From an uncultured Spirochaetota bacterium (lineage in GTDB: Bacteria; Spirochaetota; UBA4802; UBA5550), in NCBI GenBank assembly GCA_937872225.1, contig CALMRZ010000089.1:1-64000 (forward strand): a DNA stretch of 64,000 nucleotides, given 5' to 3'. The notes under the pieces were generated by a model. The model saw only the letters and a program-made list of their open reading frames with translations. It ran no database searches and had not been told where the DNA came from. The position numbers and the translations under genes were made by a program. The first letter of the stretch is position 1. Each line of letters begins with the position of its first letter. Below are positions 1 to 8,562 of the stretch, one piece after another.

Positions 1-1251
1 GACGGGGCGGTCCGCGTTCGCCGTCGCCTCCCGTCCGGCGGCCTGGCGGCGGCCGGGATCGCCAGGGTCCTTGACCGCCATTTCAAAGGGCATATCCTTG
101 ATGTGACCGGCGGCCAGGCCTGCGCCATCGCGCCCGACCCGGTTCCGCTGGAATCAATCACTGAAGATAAAACGAGGGACGTCATCGCATCGCTGTCGCT
201 CCCGGAACTGGTCCGGGGAGCGCCGCTTCTGCGGGACGATATGGAGAACCTGGTCAGGTCATCCCGCGGCACCGGCGTGAAATCAAACGCCGCCCCGGGG
301 AGGGACCTCTTTGCCGAGCGCGAGGACGCGGGCGAGCTGGGCAGGGCCCGGCTCATGTATATTCCCGTGCTTGACTGCGTCGTCAGGATAGGGGACCGCT
401 CCCTGACGGCTGTCCGTTCCGGAGACGTGCTCTGGTCTGTCCCTATCGACGGCCCGGCGACCTCCCTGCCTGTTTTTGAAGCCACGTCGATGTATGTGCC
501 AACCGCCAGGGGCATGATCGTCAAGGTTGATCTCTTTACCGGCGCCGCCCAGTGGAAGGCCGTGGTGCCCGGGGGCGCGTCCGGGGGCATGACCCTGACC
601 CTTGACGGCGGCGGTCTTTACTGCGCGACAGCGCGGGGGACCCTCTTTAAATATGACCGGGGCGGAGATATCCTCTGGAGCGCGGCCGCCGGTGAAGCCA
701 TTTCGGCCTTGCCGGTCATAGCGGGAAAGCTCGTGTTTGTTTCTACCCGCAAGGGGAGCCTCTTCGGCTACGACATGTCAAGCGGTTTGAAGGCCGTAAC
801 GGTGAGTATCCCCGGGAGCATCGTTTCGACCGCAGCCCGGAAAAGCTTTATCTTCATGGCCACCGAATCCGGCCGCCTCTATTGTTATGATTCAGCCGAC
901 GATGCGATGCTGTGGGAATACCGGGTCAATGACACTCTTGCCTGCGACATGTCCGTAAACGGCGATTCGGTGTATCTCTTCGGGCGGAGAGGAACAATCT
1001 ACCGGATAAGCAGGGAGGGCAGTCCGGTCTGGGAACGCGATCTCGGCGTTGCCCTGCTGAAATGTCCCTCGGAGGACGCGTCCAGCTTGTATGTGCCATC
1101 CAGCGATTCGCTTTTTGTCGTTGATAAGGTCACCGGCGATGTTACCTGGTCGCTCCTGTTGCCCAACATCACCTCGGGCAATGTGGCCGTGTCCAAGGGG
1201 CATATCTATTTTGATACCGGGAAAAATAGACTCTCAAGCCTGAAAAAGTAA
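1..1251 (+). CDS. PQQ-like beta-propeller protein, 5' end outside window
   Basis: The reading frame is open from base 1 with no stop, so the gene begins before the window and the GTG at 103 is unlikely to be its start. From about base 340 the protein is a run of beta-propeller blades of the PQQ/BamB type: repeated W-S/W-K blade ends (VLWSVPIDG, AQWKAVVPG, ILWSAAAGE, MLWEYRVND, PVWERDLGV, VTWSLLLPN), each followed by a strand such as 'PVFEATSMYVPTARGMIV'. Such propellers act as binding scaffolds or in outer-membrane assembly; no enzymatic residues are visible. The part before the propeller (the first 100 or so visible residues) is not recognised. It is followed by cheW after 140 bases, so it may lie upstream of, but probably outside, the chemotaxis operon. 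The family call is solid; the function is unknown. Confidence 0.75.
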   Translation, partial: DGAVRVRRRLPSGGLAAAGIARVLDRHFKGHILDVTGGQACAIAPDPVPLESITEDKTRDVIASLSLPELVRGAPLLRDDMENLVRSSRGTGVKSNAAPGRDLFAEREDAGELGRARLMYIPVLDCVVRIGDRSLTAVRSGDVLWSVPIDGPATSLPVFEATSMYVPTARGMIVKVDLFTGAAQWKAVVPGGASGGMTLTLDGGGLYCATARGTLFKYDRGGDILWSAAAGEAISALPVIAGKLVFVSTRKGSLFGYDMSSGLKAVTVSIPGSIVSTAARKSFIFMATESGRLYCYDSADDAMLWEYRVNDTLACDMSVNGDSVYLFGRRGTIYRISREGSPVWERDLGVALLKCPSEDASSLYVPSSDSLFVVDKVTGDVTWSLLLPNITSGNVAVSKGHIYFDTGKNRLSSLKK

Positions 1252-1391
1252 TTCATTCCGCACTGACGGCCCTTTTGTCCGGTTGTTCCGCCGTCAACAG
1301 CCCATTTATTTAAAAAAAATGCTTGAAAAGTACGGCTTTTATTTTACAGTAAATTGTTTACAGGCATATCAATAAAATCAGGACGACCTCT

Positions 1392-1919
1392 ATGGATCTG
1401 AATGAACTCATGGACAAGCAGGAAGAGCTGAAGGTTAGGATATCCGGAGAGGAGGAAGAGGAGCTCATTGCCGAGGGTTCCATAATCCAGCTGGTAAGTT
1501 TCGTTCTTGAAGACGTTGAGTACGGGGTGGACATCCTCGCCGTCCACGAGATCCTCCGGTTCCCGGAAATAACCCGCCTTCCCAATACGCCGGATTTCAT
1601 CAAGGGAGTCATCAACCTGAGGGGGAATGTCATCCCGGTGGTCGACGTGCGCAAGAGATTCGGATTCTCCCGGGCAAAGGTTACCGACCTGACCCGCATT
1701 ATAGTCATAGAGACCAACGACAAGCTGACGGGGCTGATGGTTGATAACGTCCACCAGGTCGTCCGGATTTCACGGAACAACGTTGATCCGCCTTCGGAAC
1801 TGATCGAGGGGGTATCGGAAGAATACATATGGGGCATCGGGAGATTGAAAGACCGATTGATAGTTATTCTTAACCTGTCGAATATCCTGTTCCTCGAGGA
1901 AGACGAGGAACGGGCGTGA
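1392..1919 (+). CDS. cheW: Chemotaxis coupling protein CheW
   Basis: CheW links chemoreceptors to the histidine kinase CheA at the cytoplasmic face of the receptor array. The 175-residue product has an acidic leader of about 30 residues and then one full CheW domain: 'LVSFVLEDVEYGVDILAVHEILR', the 'LPNTPDFIKGVINLRGNVIPVVDVRKRFG' core, and the C-terminal 'IWGIGRLKDRLIVILNLSNIL'. The length is usual for the family apart from the leader. It is the first gene of a cheW-cheA-cheB-cheY run and is separated from cheA by 135 bases, so it may have its own expression level. No receptor or cheR gene is in the window. The identification is secure. Confidence 0.95.
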   Translation: MDLNELMDKQEELKVRISGEEEEELIAEGSIIQLVSFVLEDVEYGVDILAVHEILRFPEITRLPNTPDFIKGVINLRGNVIPVVDVRKRFGFSRAKVTDLTRIIVIETNDKLTGLMVDNVHQVVRISRNNVDPPSELIEGVSEEYIWGIGRLKDRLIVILNLSNILFLEEDEERA

Positions 1920-2054
1920 TGGCGTGCCGCCCGGGTCATGCCTCCGGTACGGCTTTCAGGCGGGGCGAGCGTTTAACGGTGATACCATGATGGTATTCCC
2001 TGTTCCAGGCAGTGACGGACCGATGCCTGTTAATTGAAATCGTGGAGACCGATT

Positions 2055-5000
2055 ATGGCTTTCTCTCTTGGCGAATACCAGGATATTTTTCTCGAAGAGG
2101 CTGACGAGCAGCTCCAGGAGCTCAATCAGAACCTTCTGGAACTTGAGAAAAATCCGGAGAATCTGGAGATCATAAACAATATTTTCCGCGCCGCCCATTC
2201 TCTGAAAAGCTCGGCCGCCTTCGTCGGCCTTAACGAGCTCAGCGACCTGGCCCACATGATGGAGAACCTTCTCCAGGGGATCCGGGACGGCAGCATGGGC
2301 ATCACGCCTGAAATCATAGACATCATCTTCAAGTGCTTCGACGAGATACACAATGTTATCGACACCATAGCGTCCGGCGAAAAGCCGGAGCAGGACCTTC
2401 AGTGGCTCATAGACGACATCAAGGCCATCTGCGAAAAATCAACAAAGCCGAAGAAAGAAGACCGGAAAGCCGCCCGGGAGATTGTGACAGACGGCCCGCA
2501 CCAGTACGAAGTCCCCAAGACGTTGCTGGACGCCGACGCGAGGAAAAAAATCAAACACGGCCTGGACCATGGCAAGTCCTGCTGCGAGGTCACGGTGTTT
2601 ATCGATGACAAGGCCCAGATGAAGTGGGTGAAGGCCCAGCTGGTCGTCAATAACCTCGGGAAGATCGGGGAAATCGTGGCGACCTTTCCTTCCATGGAGG
2701 ACATGGGCGACGATGGGATGAACAACGTCGTCAAGATAGTCCTGCTGACGGACCAGCCCGGCGAAGACGTTCGCCGCGCGGCCAATATTGACCTAATTCA
2801 CCGTATCGACATACGCACCATACGGCTCAGTAAGAAGGACGGCAAGCTGATGCTCCAGTTCAGCGACAGCGAGACCTTCTACGGGGACCAGCTGCTGGCG
2901 GAGGGCGGCGGGAGCGCCGCGGCAGGCGCGGTCCGCGGGGAAACGGAGACCGCCGGGATCAAGGAAGAAATCGAAGATGCAGCCGAAGATGAAGAGGAAG
3001 AGGAGGAAGGCGCCGAGGCGGACCATGCCGTCAAGGGGGCCGATAAAGACGCCAAGAAAAAAGTGGCGATGCTGAAGACCGTGAAGGTCTCCATCGACAA
3101 GCTGGACCTCCTCCTGAATAACGTGGGCGAGCTGGTCATCGCTAACTCCGGTTTCTTCAAGCTCTACGAAGAGATGCGGAAGATCAGCGAGGAAAAATCG
3201 ATAATCAATGAATTCAAGAGCCGCATGGAGCAGATGTCCCGCATTGCCAAGGATCTGCAGAGCGGCATCATGAAGACCCGCATGGTTCCCATCGGCCAGG
3301 TCTTTACCCGTTTCCGCCGGCTGGTCAGGGACCTTGCCAAGGAATTCAACAAGGACGTGGAGCTCATCATCAAGGGCGAGGACACGGAGCTGGACAAAAA
3401 GGTCATCGACTCGATCGGCGAACCGCTGCTGCACCTGTTGAGGAACGCCGTGGACCACGGCATCGAGACCGCGGCTGAAAGGAAAAAGCTGGGCAAGTCC
3501 GAGACGGCCCATATCACCATGAACGCGTACCAGAGCGGCAACCAGATCTTCGTCGACGTGAGCGACGACGGCCGGGGCCTCAACCTGGAACAGATAAAGC
3601 GGAAGGCCGTGGCGATGGGCCTGGCAACCCCTGAAATGATCTCCTCCATGGACGACCAGGACATCTATAATTACATCTTCACGCCGGGCTTCTCCACGGC
3701 CGAGAAGATCACCGACATATCCGGCCGCGGCGTCGGCATGAACGTTGTGAAAGAGATCGTGAGCGAGCTTAACGGCTCGGTGTCCATTGAAACCGAGCTG
3801 GGCATGGGGACGCGCTTCGTCCTGTCTTTCCCCATAACCCTGGCGATCATTCCCGCCATCATGGTAAAGGTCCGCAACGAGATGTACGCGATACCCCTCA
3901 CCGACGTCATCGAGACGATCAAGATATCACAGTCGGACATCACGACCATAGAGGGACACGAGGTCATAAACCTCAGGGGCGAAATCCTGTCGCTGCTCCG
4001 CCTGTCCCGCTTCATCAACCTGGAAAGCGCCCTCGGGCCGGATGACAAGATGCCGGTCGTGGTGGTCGGCTTCGGCTCCCGGAAGATCGGGCTTATCGTG
4101 GACTACCTCGAGGGCAAGCTGGAGATCGTCATCAAGTCCCTCGAGCAGAATTACAAGACCGTTGAAGGCCTTGCAGGCGCGTCGATTCTCGGCGACGGCA
4201 GCATCTGCCTTATCCTCGATATCTCTTCAATGATAAACAAGGTGATCCTCGAGCAGGACAGGGTTTCAAAGTATGACCGCAGGAAGATCGCCGAGGCCGA
4301 CGTTGAAGAAGTGGAAGATGAGGATATGCCGGTGAAGGAGCCGGCGGGGAGGGCCGCGGTACGGGAAACCGCCCCGGCGGCCGGCGCGAAGGCCGGTGCC
4401 GGCGCAACGGTTTCCTCTGAAGCCAGGACCGCTGAAGCCAAAAAGCAGACCCCCGCGGAGTCGAAGACGTCCGAGCCGGCATCGAGGATCGCTCCGGAGA
4501 AAAAGCCGGATAATATCGTCCGGGTGTTCGCCGACCAGGAAGCCCCACGGCCGCAGGCAAAGGCGCCGGAACCGGACGCCAAGATTGAACAGCGGGTGCA
4601 CAAGGCCCTTGACGAGTTCAGGGAGGAGCTCCGCGAAAGCATCAAGACCACGGCGGGAACCGGTTTCCCGTCGGACCACATGGCCGATTCGATCTCGCTC
4701 ACCAGGGATGAATTGCGGGAATTCCAGCTCGTCGCCAACATAGGCGCCGCCAACGCGGCGGAGTCCCTGTCGAAAATTCTCAACAAGCAGATAGACCTTT
4801 CGATTCCCGAGGTGACGGTGATGCCGATAGAGCAGATACCGAAACATATCGGGGACATCGACAGCATATACATGGGCATCATGATGCCCATCCTCGGAGA
4901 TACCCGGGGCACGGTCCTGTTCATCTTCAAGGAAAACTCCGGGTTCGAGGTGATAGACCTGCTGTACGGTCTCGCGTCGAAAACGACCCATGAGTTCAAC

Positions 5001-5306
5001 GAGGACGGCCAGTCCGCACTGCAGGAGCTGACGAACATCGTCGGTTCCTCGGTGATCAACGTCATTGCGGAGAAATCGAACCTTGTCATTCGCGCCGGCC
5101 TGCCGACCATCGTGCATGATTACCTGCAATCGGTCATAGACTCGATACTTGTCCTTCACAACATGCTGAGCGATTACGCGGTCATCATGGATACGGCGTT
5201 CTTCTTCGAGAACGACAAGATCATCGGGAACCTGCTGCTTCTTCCTGAGGCCGATTCTCTTAAGATCATTGTTGAGCGCATGAGGACCAATGTCGGATCA
5301 AATTAA
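2055..5306 (+). CDS. cheA: Chemotaxis histidine kinase CheA with C-terminal CheC-like phosphatase domain
   Basis: A 1083-residue CheA, far longer than the usual 650-750. ATG 2055 is chosen because GGAG lies about 8 bases upstream; a TTG at 2034 is the only alternative. Order: Hpt domain (1-110) with phospho-His48 in 'AAHSLKSSAAF'; a CheY/CheB-docking-like region (about 150-265); acidic linker; dimerisation domain (about 340-410); HATPase (about 440-595) with N box 'LLRNAVDHGIE', G1 'DDGRGLN' and 'GRGVGMNVV'; CheW-like domain (about 596-735); an Ala/Pro/charged linker (740-880); then about 200 residues like CheC/CheX. The second half of that domain fits the CheC phosphatase signature [DS]-x3-E-x2-N-x22-P exactly (S987, E991, N994, P1017). 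The first copy ('LVANIGAANAAESLS') lacks the Glu. CheC enzymes remove phosphate from CheY-P, so kinase and phosphatase appear joined in one protein. It overlaps cheB by 17 bases. Confidence 0.93.
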   Translation: MAFSLGEYQDIFLEEADEQLQELNQNLLELEKNPENLEIINNIFRAAHSLKSSAAFVGLNELSDLAHMMENLLQGIRDGSMGITPEIIDIIFKCFDEIHNVIDTIASGEKPEQDLQWLIDDIKAICEKSTKPKKEDRKAAREIVTDGPHQYEVPKTLLDADARKKIKHGLDHGKSCCEVTVFIDDKAQMKWVKAQLVVNNLGKIGEIVATFPSMEDMGDDGMNNVVKIVLLTDQPGEDVRRAANIDLIHRIDIRTIRLSKKDGKLMLQFSDSETFYGDQLLAEGGGSAAAGAVRGETETAGIKEEIEDAAEDEEEEEEGAEADHAVKGADKDAKKKVAMLKTVKVSIDKLDLLLNNVGELVIANSGFFKLYEEMRKISEEKSIINEFKSRMEQMSRIAKDLQSGIMKTRMVPIGQVFTRFRRLVRDLAKEFNKDVELIIKGEDTELDKKVIDSIGEPLLHLLRNAVDHGIETAAERKKLGKSETAHITMNAYQSGNQIFVDVSDDGRGLNLEQIKRKAVAMGLATPEMISSMDDQDIYNYIFTPGFSTAEKITDISGRGVGMNVVKEIVSELNGSVSIETELGMGTRFVLSFPITLAIIPAIMVKVRNEMYAIPLTDVIETIKISQSDITTIEGHEVINLRGEILSLLRLSRFINLESALGPDDKMPVVVVGFGSRKIGLIVDYLEGKLEIVIKSLEQNYKTVEGLAGASILGDGSICLILDISSMINKVILEQDRVSKYDRRKIAEADVEEVEDEDMPVKEPAGRAAVRETAPAAGAKAGAGATVSSEARTAEAKKQTPAESKTSEPASRIAPEKKPDNIVRVFADQEAPRPQAKAPEPDAKIEQRVHKALDEFREELRESIKTTAGTGFPSDHMADSISLTRDELREFQLVANIGAANAAESLSKILNKQIDLSIPEVTVMPIEQIPKHIGDIDSIYMGIMMPILGDTRGTVLFIFKENSGFEVIDLLYGLASKTTHEFNEDGQSALQELTNIVGSSVINVIAEKSNLVIRAGLPTIVHDYLQSVIDSILVLHNMLSDYAVIMDTAFFFENDKIIGNLLLLPEADSLKIIVERMRTNVGSN

Positions 5307-6348
5307 GGTACTGGTTGTCGATGATTCAACGCTGGTGAGGAAGATCGTTACCGACAGCCTGGAAAGCGATCCTCAGATCAAGGTCATCGGGACGGCGGAC
5401 AATGGCGAAACCGCGGTCAAGCTGGTCAAGGAGCTTAACCCGGACGTCATCACCATGGACATAGAGATGCCCGTCATGGACGGGCTCACGGCCCTGCGGT
5501 CAATAATAGCGACGAACCCCAAGCCGGTCATCATGCTGAGCGTCTTCACCCAGCATGGCGCCGAAGAGACCTTCAAGGCGCTGGAATACGGAGCCGTCGA
5601 CTTCATTCCCAAGCCGTCATCGATGGTTTCCCTGACCCTCAATGACATAGGCGAACTGCTCCGCACCAAGGTGAAATCGGTCTGCCAGTCGAAGGTCGAA
5701 GGCTCCGATGCCCCCCTCAGGAAGAAAACCGTTGTAACCGTCGACAGAAAGCCGGCGGCGCCGGCCGAAATGAAGGCGGCCAGTTCGCGCGTCGTGGGTA
5801 TCGGCACCTCGACGGGGGGGCCGGCGGCGCTCATGCACGTGTTCACGAACATTCCGCCCAACTTTCCCTCGTCAATCCTGGTGGTGCAGCATATGCCGGA
5901 AGGCTTCACCAGGGCCTTCGCGGAACGCCTTGACGCCATGTCAAGCCTGAAGGTCAAGGAGGCCCAGGACATGGACCAGGTGCTGCCCGGCTGCGCCTTC
6001 GTGGCGCCGGGAAACATGCATATCGCCATCGAGGAAAAGAACAGCAAGCGCTATGTCAGGGTTTTCCAGGGTGAGAAGGTGAGCGGCCACCGTCCTTCGA
6101 TTGACGTGCTTTTCGATTCCCTGGCGGCGACTACCGGCAGGAACACGGTGGCGGTGATCATGACCGGGATGGGCAGGGACGGCGCGGACGGCATTACGAA
6201 AATAAAAGAAGCCGGAGGGAAAACGATTGCCCAGAACGAGGAGACTTCCATCGTTTACGGCATGAATCGGGTCGCCGTTGAAAAGGGCGGCATTGATGAT
6301 GTCGTCCCTTTATCCGAAATTCCAAAAAAAATTGTTGAATATATTTAA
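5290..6348 (+). CDS. cheB: Protein-glutamate methylesterase/deamidase CheB
   Basis: CheB removes methyl groups from chemoreceptor glutamates and deamidates glutamines, giving adaptation; CheA phosphorylates its receiver domain. The 352-residue protein has a receiver domain (1-120) with acidic pair D11/D12, phospho-acceptor D57 in 'VITMDIEMPVMDG' and K108 in 'FIPKPSS'. A linker of about 40 residues follows, then the esterase domain with catalytic triad S174 ('GTSTGGP'), H201 ('VVQHMPEGF') and D297 ('TGMGRDGAD'). All key residues are present and the length is normal. The start overlaps the end of cheA by 17 bases, so the two are translationally coupled. No cheR methyltransferase is in the window, although CheB activity implies one elsewhere in the genome. 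Confidence 0.96.
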   Translation: MSDQIKVLVVDDSTLVRKIVTDSLESDPQIKVIGTADNGETAVKLVKELNPDVITMDIEMPVMDGLTALRSIIATNPKPVIMLSVFTQHGAEETFKALEYGAVDFIPKPSSMVSLTLNDIGELLRTKVKSVCQSKVEGSDAPLRKKTVVTVDRKPAAPAEMKAASSRVVGIGTSTGGPAALMHVFTNIPPNFPSSILVVQHMPEGFTRAFAERLDAMSSLKVKEAQDMDQVLPGCAFVAPGNMHIAIEEKNSKRYVRVFQGEKVSGHRPSIDVLFDSLAATTGRNTVAVIMTGMGRDGADGITKIKEAGGKTIAQNEETSIVYGMNRVAVEKGGIDDVVPLSEIPKKIVEYI

Positions 6349-6530
6349 CGTAATGCTGTATTATGACTATAAATTTGTGTATTGCATGGAACGTTTAATT
6401 TTTTAGTTGCATTTTTTAAGATTCCGGTAATATTTCACCTATTATTGAAATTTTAAAAAACACTTAAAATTTGGATGTTAAGCATTAATTTTTATCGTCC
6501 GAATGACGAAACAGTAAATGGGGTAGGTGC

Positions 6531-6890
6531 ATGGCGACCATTTTGATAGTAGACGATGCGAAATTCATGAGGACCCTCGTCAAGGACGCGCTGGTTCCGG
6601 CAGGACATGAGATTATAGGTGAGGCTGAAAACGGGAACGAGGCCATTGAGCTTTATAAAAGGCTGAAGCCCAATCTGGTCACCATGGATATCACGATGCG
6701 GGAAAAGGACGGAATAGAGGCCGCTGAAGAGATACTGCGGCAGGACCCGAATGCCAGGATAATCATGGTAACGGCCCTGGGCCAGGAAAACCTCCTTACC
6801 AAAGCCATCAAACTTGGCGTCAGGGACTTCGTGGTCAAACCGTTTCCGCCCGAGAGGCTCCAGAAAGCTGCGGAGAAAGCCTTGGCTTAA
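6531..6890 (+). CDS. cheY: Single-domain response regulator CheY
   Basis: CheY carries the phosphoryl signal from CheA to the flagellar motor. The 119 residues form a single receiver domain with D8/D9, phospho-acceptor D53 ('VTMDITM'), T81 and K103 ('VVKPFPP'), all in canonical places. It follows cheB after a 182-base AT-rich gap, unlike the tight coupling of cheA-cheB. That gap holds TTGCAT (6407) and TAATAT (6428) at 15-base spacing, a weak promoter candidate. 'GGGGTAGGTGC' just before ATG 6531 is the ribosome-binding region. A terminator follows, so this is the last gene of the chemotaxis cluster. It could in principle be a general receiver protein, but its neighbours favour CheY. Confidence 0.9.
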   Translation: MATILIVDDAKFMRTLVKDALVPAGHEIIGEAENGNEAIELYKRLKPNLVTMDITMREKDGIEAAEEILRQDPNARIIMVTALGQENLLTKAIKLGVRDFVVKPFPPERLQKAAEKALA

Positions 6891-6924
6891 ATAAACTGAT
6901 TGACATATATTACGTTGGTTGTAT

Positions 6925-6955
6925 AAAAAACCCCTCCATCCAAGAGGGGTTTTTC
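6925..6955 (+). terminator. Rho-independent terminator after cheY
   Basis: An inverted repeat AAAAACCCCTC / GAGGGGTTTTT with a 9-base loop ends in a T run, 35 bases after the cheY stop. It separates the chemotaxis genes from scpA. The A run on the 5' side means it could also stop transcription from the other strand. Confidence 0.85.
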
Positions 6956-7091
6956 ATGCATACCGGCCTCCCGGAGCTGGCCGGGGACGTGCCCGATGCA
7001 TACTATTTTTTCATGAGACTTGTATCATAATTCAATTGCAACGGGGCGATGATCCAATAATGGCCCCGGCAAGGTTTTCCGGCGTTTACGT

Positions 7092-7886
7092 ATGAGCGAT
7101 ATAGAAGATAAAATTGAAGCGGAACCGGGCGAAAATCCCGAGAACAATCCGATCATCCATATTGATAACTTTGACGGGCCCCTCGACCTCCTGTGGGACC
7201 TGATCAAAAAAGCGAAGATCGATATAACCGAGATAACCATATCCCACATCACCGAGCAGTACCTGGCCTACCTGAAGCTGATGGAGAAGCTGAACGTCCG
7301 CGTGGCCACCGATTTTATCCGGATGGCGTCGGAGCTCCTGTTCTACAAGAGCTGCGCGCTGCTACCGGCCGGTCAGATCGAGGACGAGTATTTCGTGCCG
7401 CCCCTGCCCCCGGAGCTGGTGCAGAAGCTGCTGGAGTTCAAGAAGTTCCAGAACGCGTCCCGCAGGCTGATGGAGGAGTTCGAGGTCAGCGCGAACAGGT
7501 ATACCAGGGTGAACAAGGTTGAAGAAATCATCGAAATAGACGATTACGGTGAAGTGTCGCTCTTTGACCTGCTGAAGGCCTTCGCGGACGTCATCCAGTC
7601 CCGGAAGGCCGTTGACGAGAAGGAAATTGTGTTTGACGAGATACTGGTGAGCGACAGGATAGAGCATATCAAGAACATGCTTGAGAGATCGGACGTTATT
7701 CAATTTCCCGACATATTTACGGCGAAGCCGTCCCGGATGGAGATCGTGGTGACCTTTATGGCCATCCTGGAGCTGGCCCGGACGAGGATCATCAAGCTGC
7801 TTCAGCACAAGATATTCGGGACCATCCGCATCGTGAAGCATGCGGTGGCGGCGGTGCAGGCCCCTCCGGCCCCGGAAGGGGCGTAA
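7092..7886 (+). CDS. scpA: Segregation and condensation protein ScpA
   Basis: ScpA is the kleisin of the bacterial SMC-ScpAB condensin, which compacts and helps segregate the chromosome. The 264-residue product has the family's N-terminal block 'NFDGPLDLLWDLIKKAKIDI...ISHITEQYLAYL' (about residues 24-58), 'ATDFIRMASELLFYKSCALLP', and a C-terminal winged-helix region 'VVTFMAILELARTRIIKLLQ' that binds the SMC head. scpB follows after 63 bases, the standard order. An acidic, Pro-containing leader of about 22 residues precedes the domain. smc itself is not in the window. Family and role are secure. Confidence 0.94.
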   Translation: MSDIEDKIEAEPGENPENNPIIHIDNFDGPLDLLWDLIKKAKIDITEITISHITEQYLAYLKLMEKLNVRVATDFIRMASELLFYKSCALLPAGQIEDEYFVPPLPPELVQKLLEFKKFQNASRRLMEEFEVSANRYTRVNKVEEIIEIDDYGEVSLFDLLKAFADVIQSRKAVDEKEIVFDEILVSDRIEHIKNMLERSDVIQFPDIFTAKPSRMEIVVTFMAILELARTRIIKLLQHKIFGTIRIVKHAVAAVQAPPAPEGA

Positions 7887-7949
7887 AAGGATATCCGCGA
7901 TTCATACATCGCGCATTTCAATGGACCGCGTGTAACAAGGAACAGTACC

Positions 7950-8561
7950 ATGGCAAACGATATAGAAGATGATGTAGTAGAGAAGATCGACCAGGAAGCG
8001 GAGCCCGATGAGGGGCACCGGGACGACGACGAGGTCATCAAGGGTCTGCTTGAGGCTGTTCTATTTCTGAGCAACGAGCCGGTGCCGCTGTCGTTCTTCG
8101 TGAACAGTTTTTCAATCGACCAGACCCACGCGAAGATACTCCTTGACTCGCTCGTTGACGAGTACGAGGACCGGGACGGCGGCATCAAGCTCCAGGAGAT
8201 CGCCAAGGGGTACCAGTTTGTCACGAGCCCCAGGTACGGGGAGCAGCTGCGGCGGGTCATCGGCGTCAGGAAGAGGGAAGGGCTTTCCAAGGGCATGCTG
8301 GAAACCTTGGCCATCATCGCCTACAAGCAGCCCATCGTGCTGGCCGAGATCGACGAACTCAGGGGGGTGTCGTCCCGCATGATGGTGGCGAAGCTGATGG
8401 AGCGCACCCTGGTCAAGCCGGTGGGGCGGAAGGAGCTCCCGGGGCGTCCCCTGGCGTACGGCACCACCAATGAATTTTTAAAGTATTTCGGCCTCAACAA
8501 GCTTTCCGACCTGCCGAAGCTGTCGGAGATCAAGGAATTTTCGCTGAACTGGGAAGAATAG
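7950..8561 (+). CDS. scpB: Segregation and condensation protein ScpB
   Basis: ScpB is the second non-SMC subunit of the bacterial condensin and binds ScpA as a dimer of winged-helix proteins. The 203-residue product shows the first winged-helix region ('LLEAVLFLSNEPVPLSFF', about 31-48) and the conserved second block 'LSKGMLETLAIIAYKQPIVLAEIDELRGV', ending in 'GRPLAYGTTNEFLKYFGLNKLSDLP'. The first 28 residues are acidic and not conserved. AAGGAAC before ATG 7950 serves as ribosome-binding site. The next gene, pheA, starts one base after the stop codon. Confidence 0.94.
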   Translation: MANDIEDDVVEKIDQEAEPDEGHRDDDEVIKGLLEAVLFLSNEPVPLSFFVNSFSIDQTHAKILLDSLVDEYEDRDGGIKLQEIAKGYQFVTSPRYGEQLRRVIGVRKREGLSKGMLETLAIIAYKQPIVLAEIDELRGVSSRMMVAKLMERTLVKPVGRKELPGRPLAYGTTNEFLKYFGLNKLSDLPKLSEIKEFSLNWEE

Positions 8562-8562
8562 C

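Noticed and set aside
1252-1391. A flagellar sigma-28 promoter ahead of cheW
   Set aside because: No TAAA-N15-GCCGATAA-like pair could be found; the region is AT-rich with only weak sigma-70-like words.
2034-2054. TTG 2034 as the start of cheA
   Set aside because: ATG 2055 has a better-placed GGAG and gives the usual Hpt start.
4151-5159. Two long minus-strand frames opposite the end of cheA
   Set aside because: Ser/Arg-rich shadows of the linker and CheC-like coding region.
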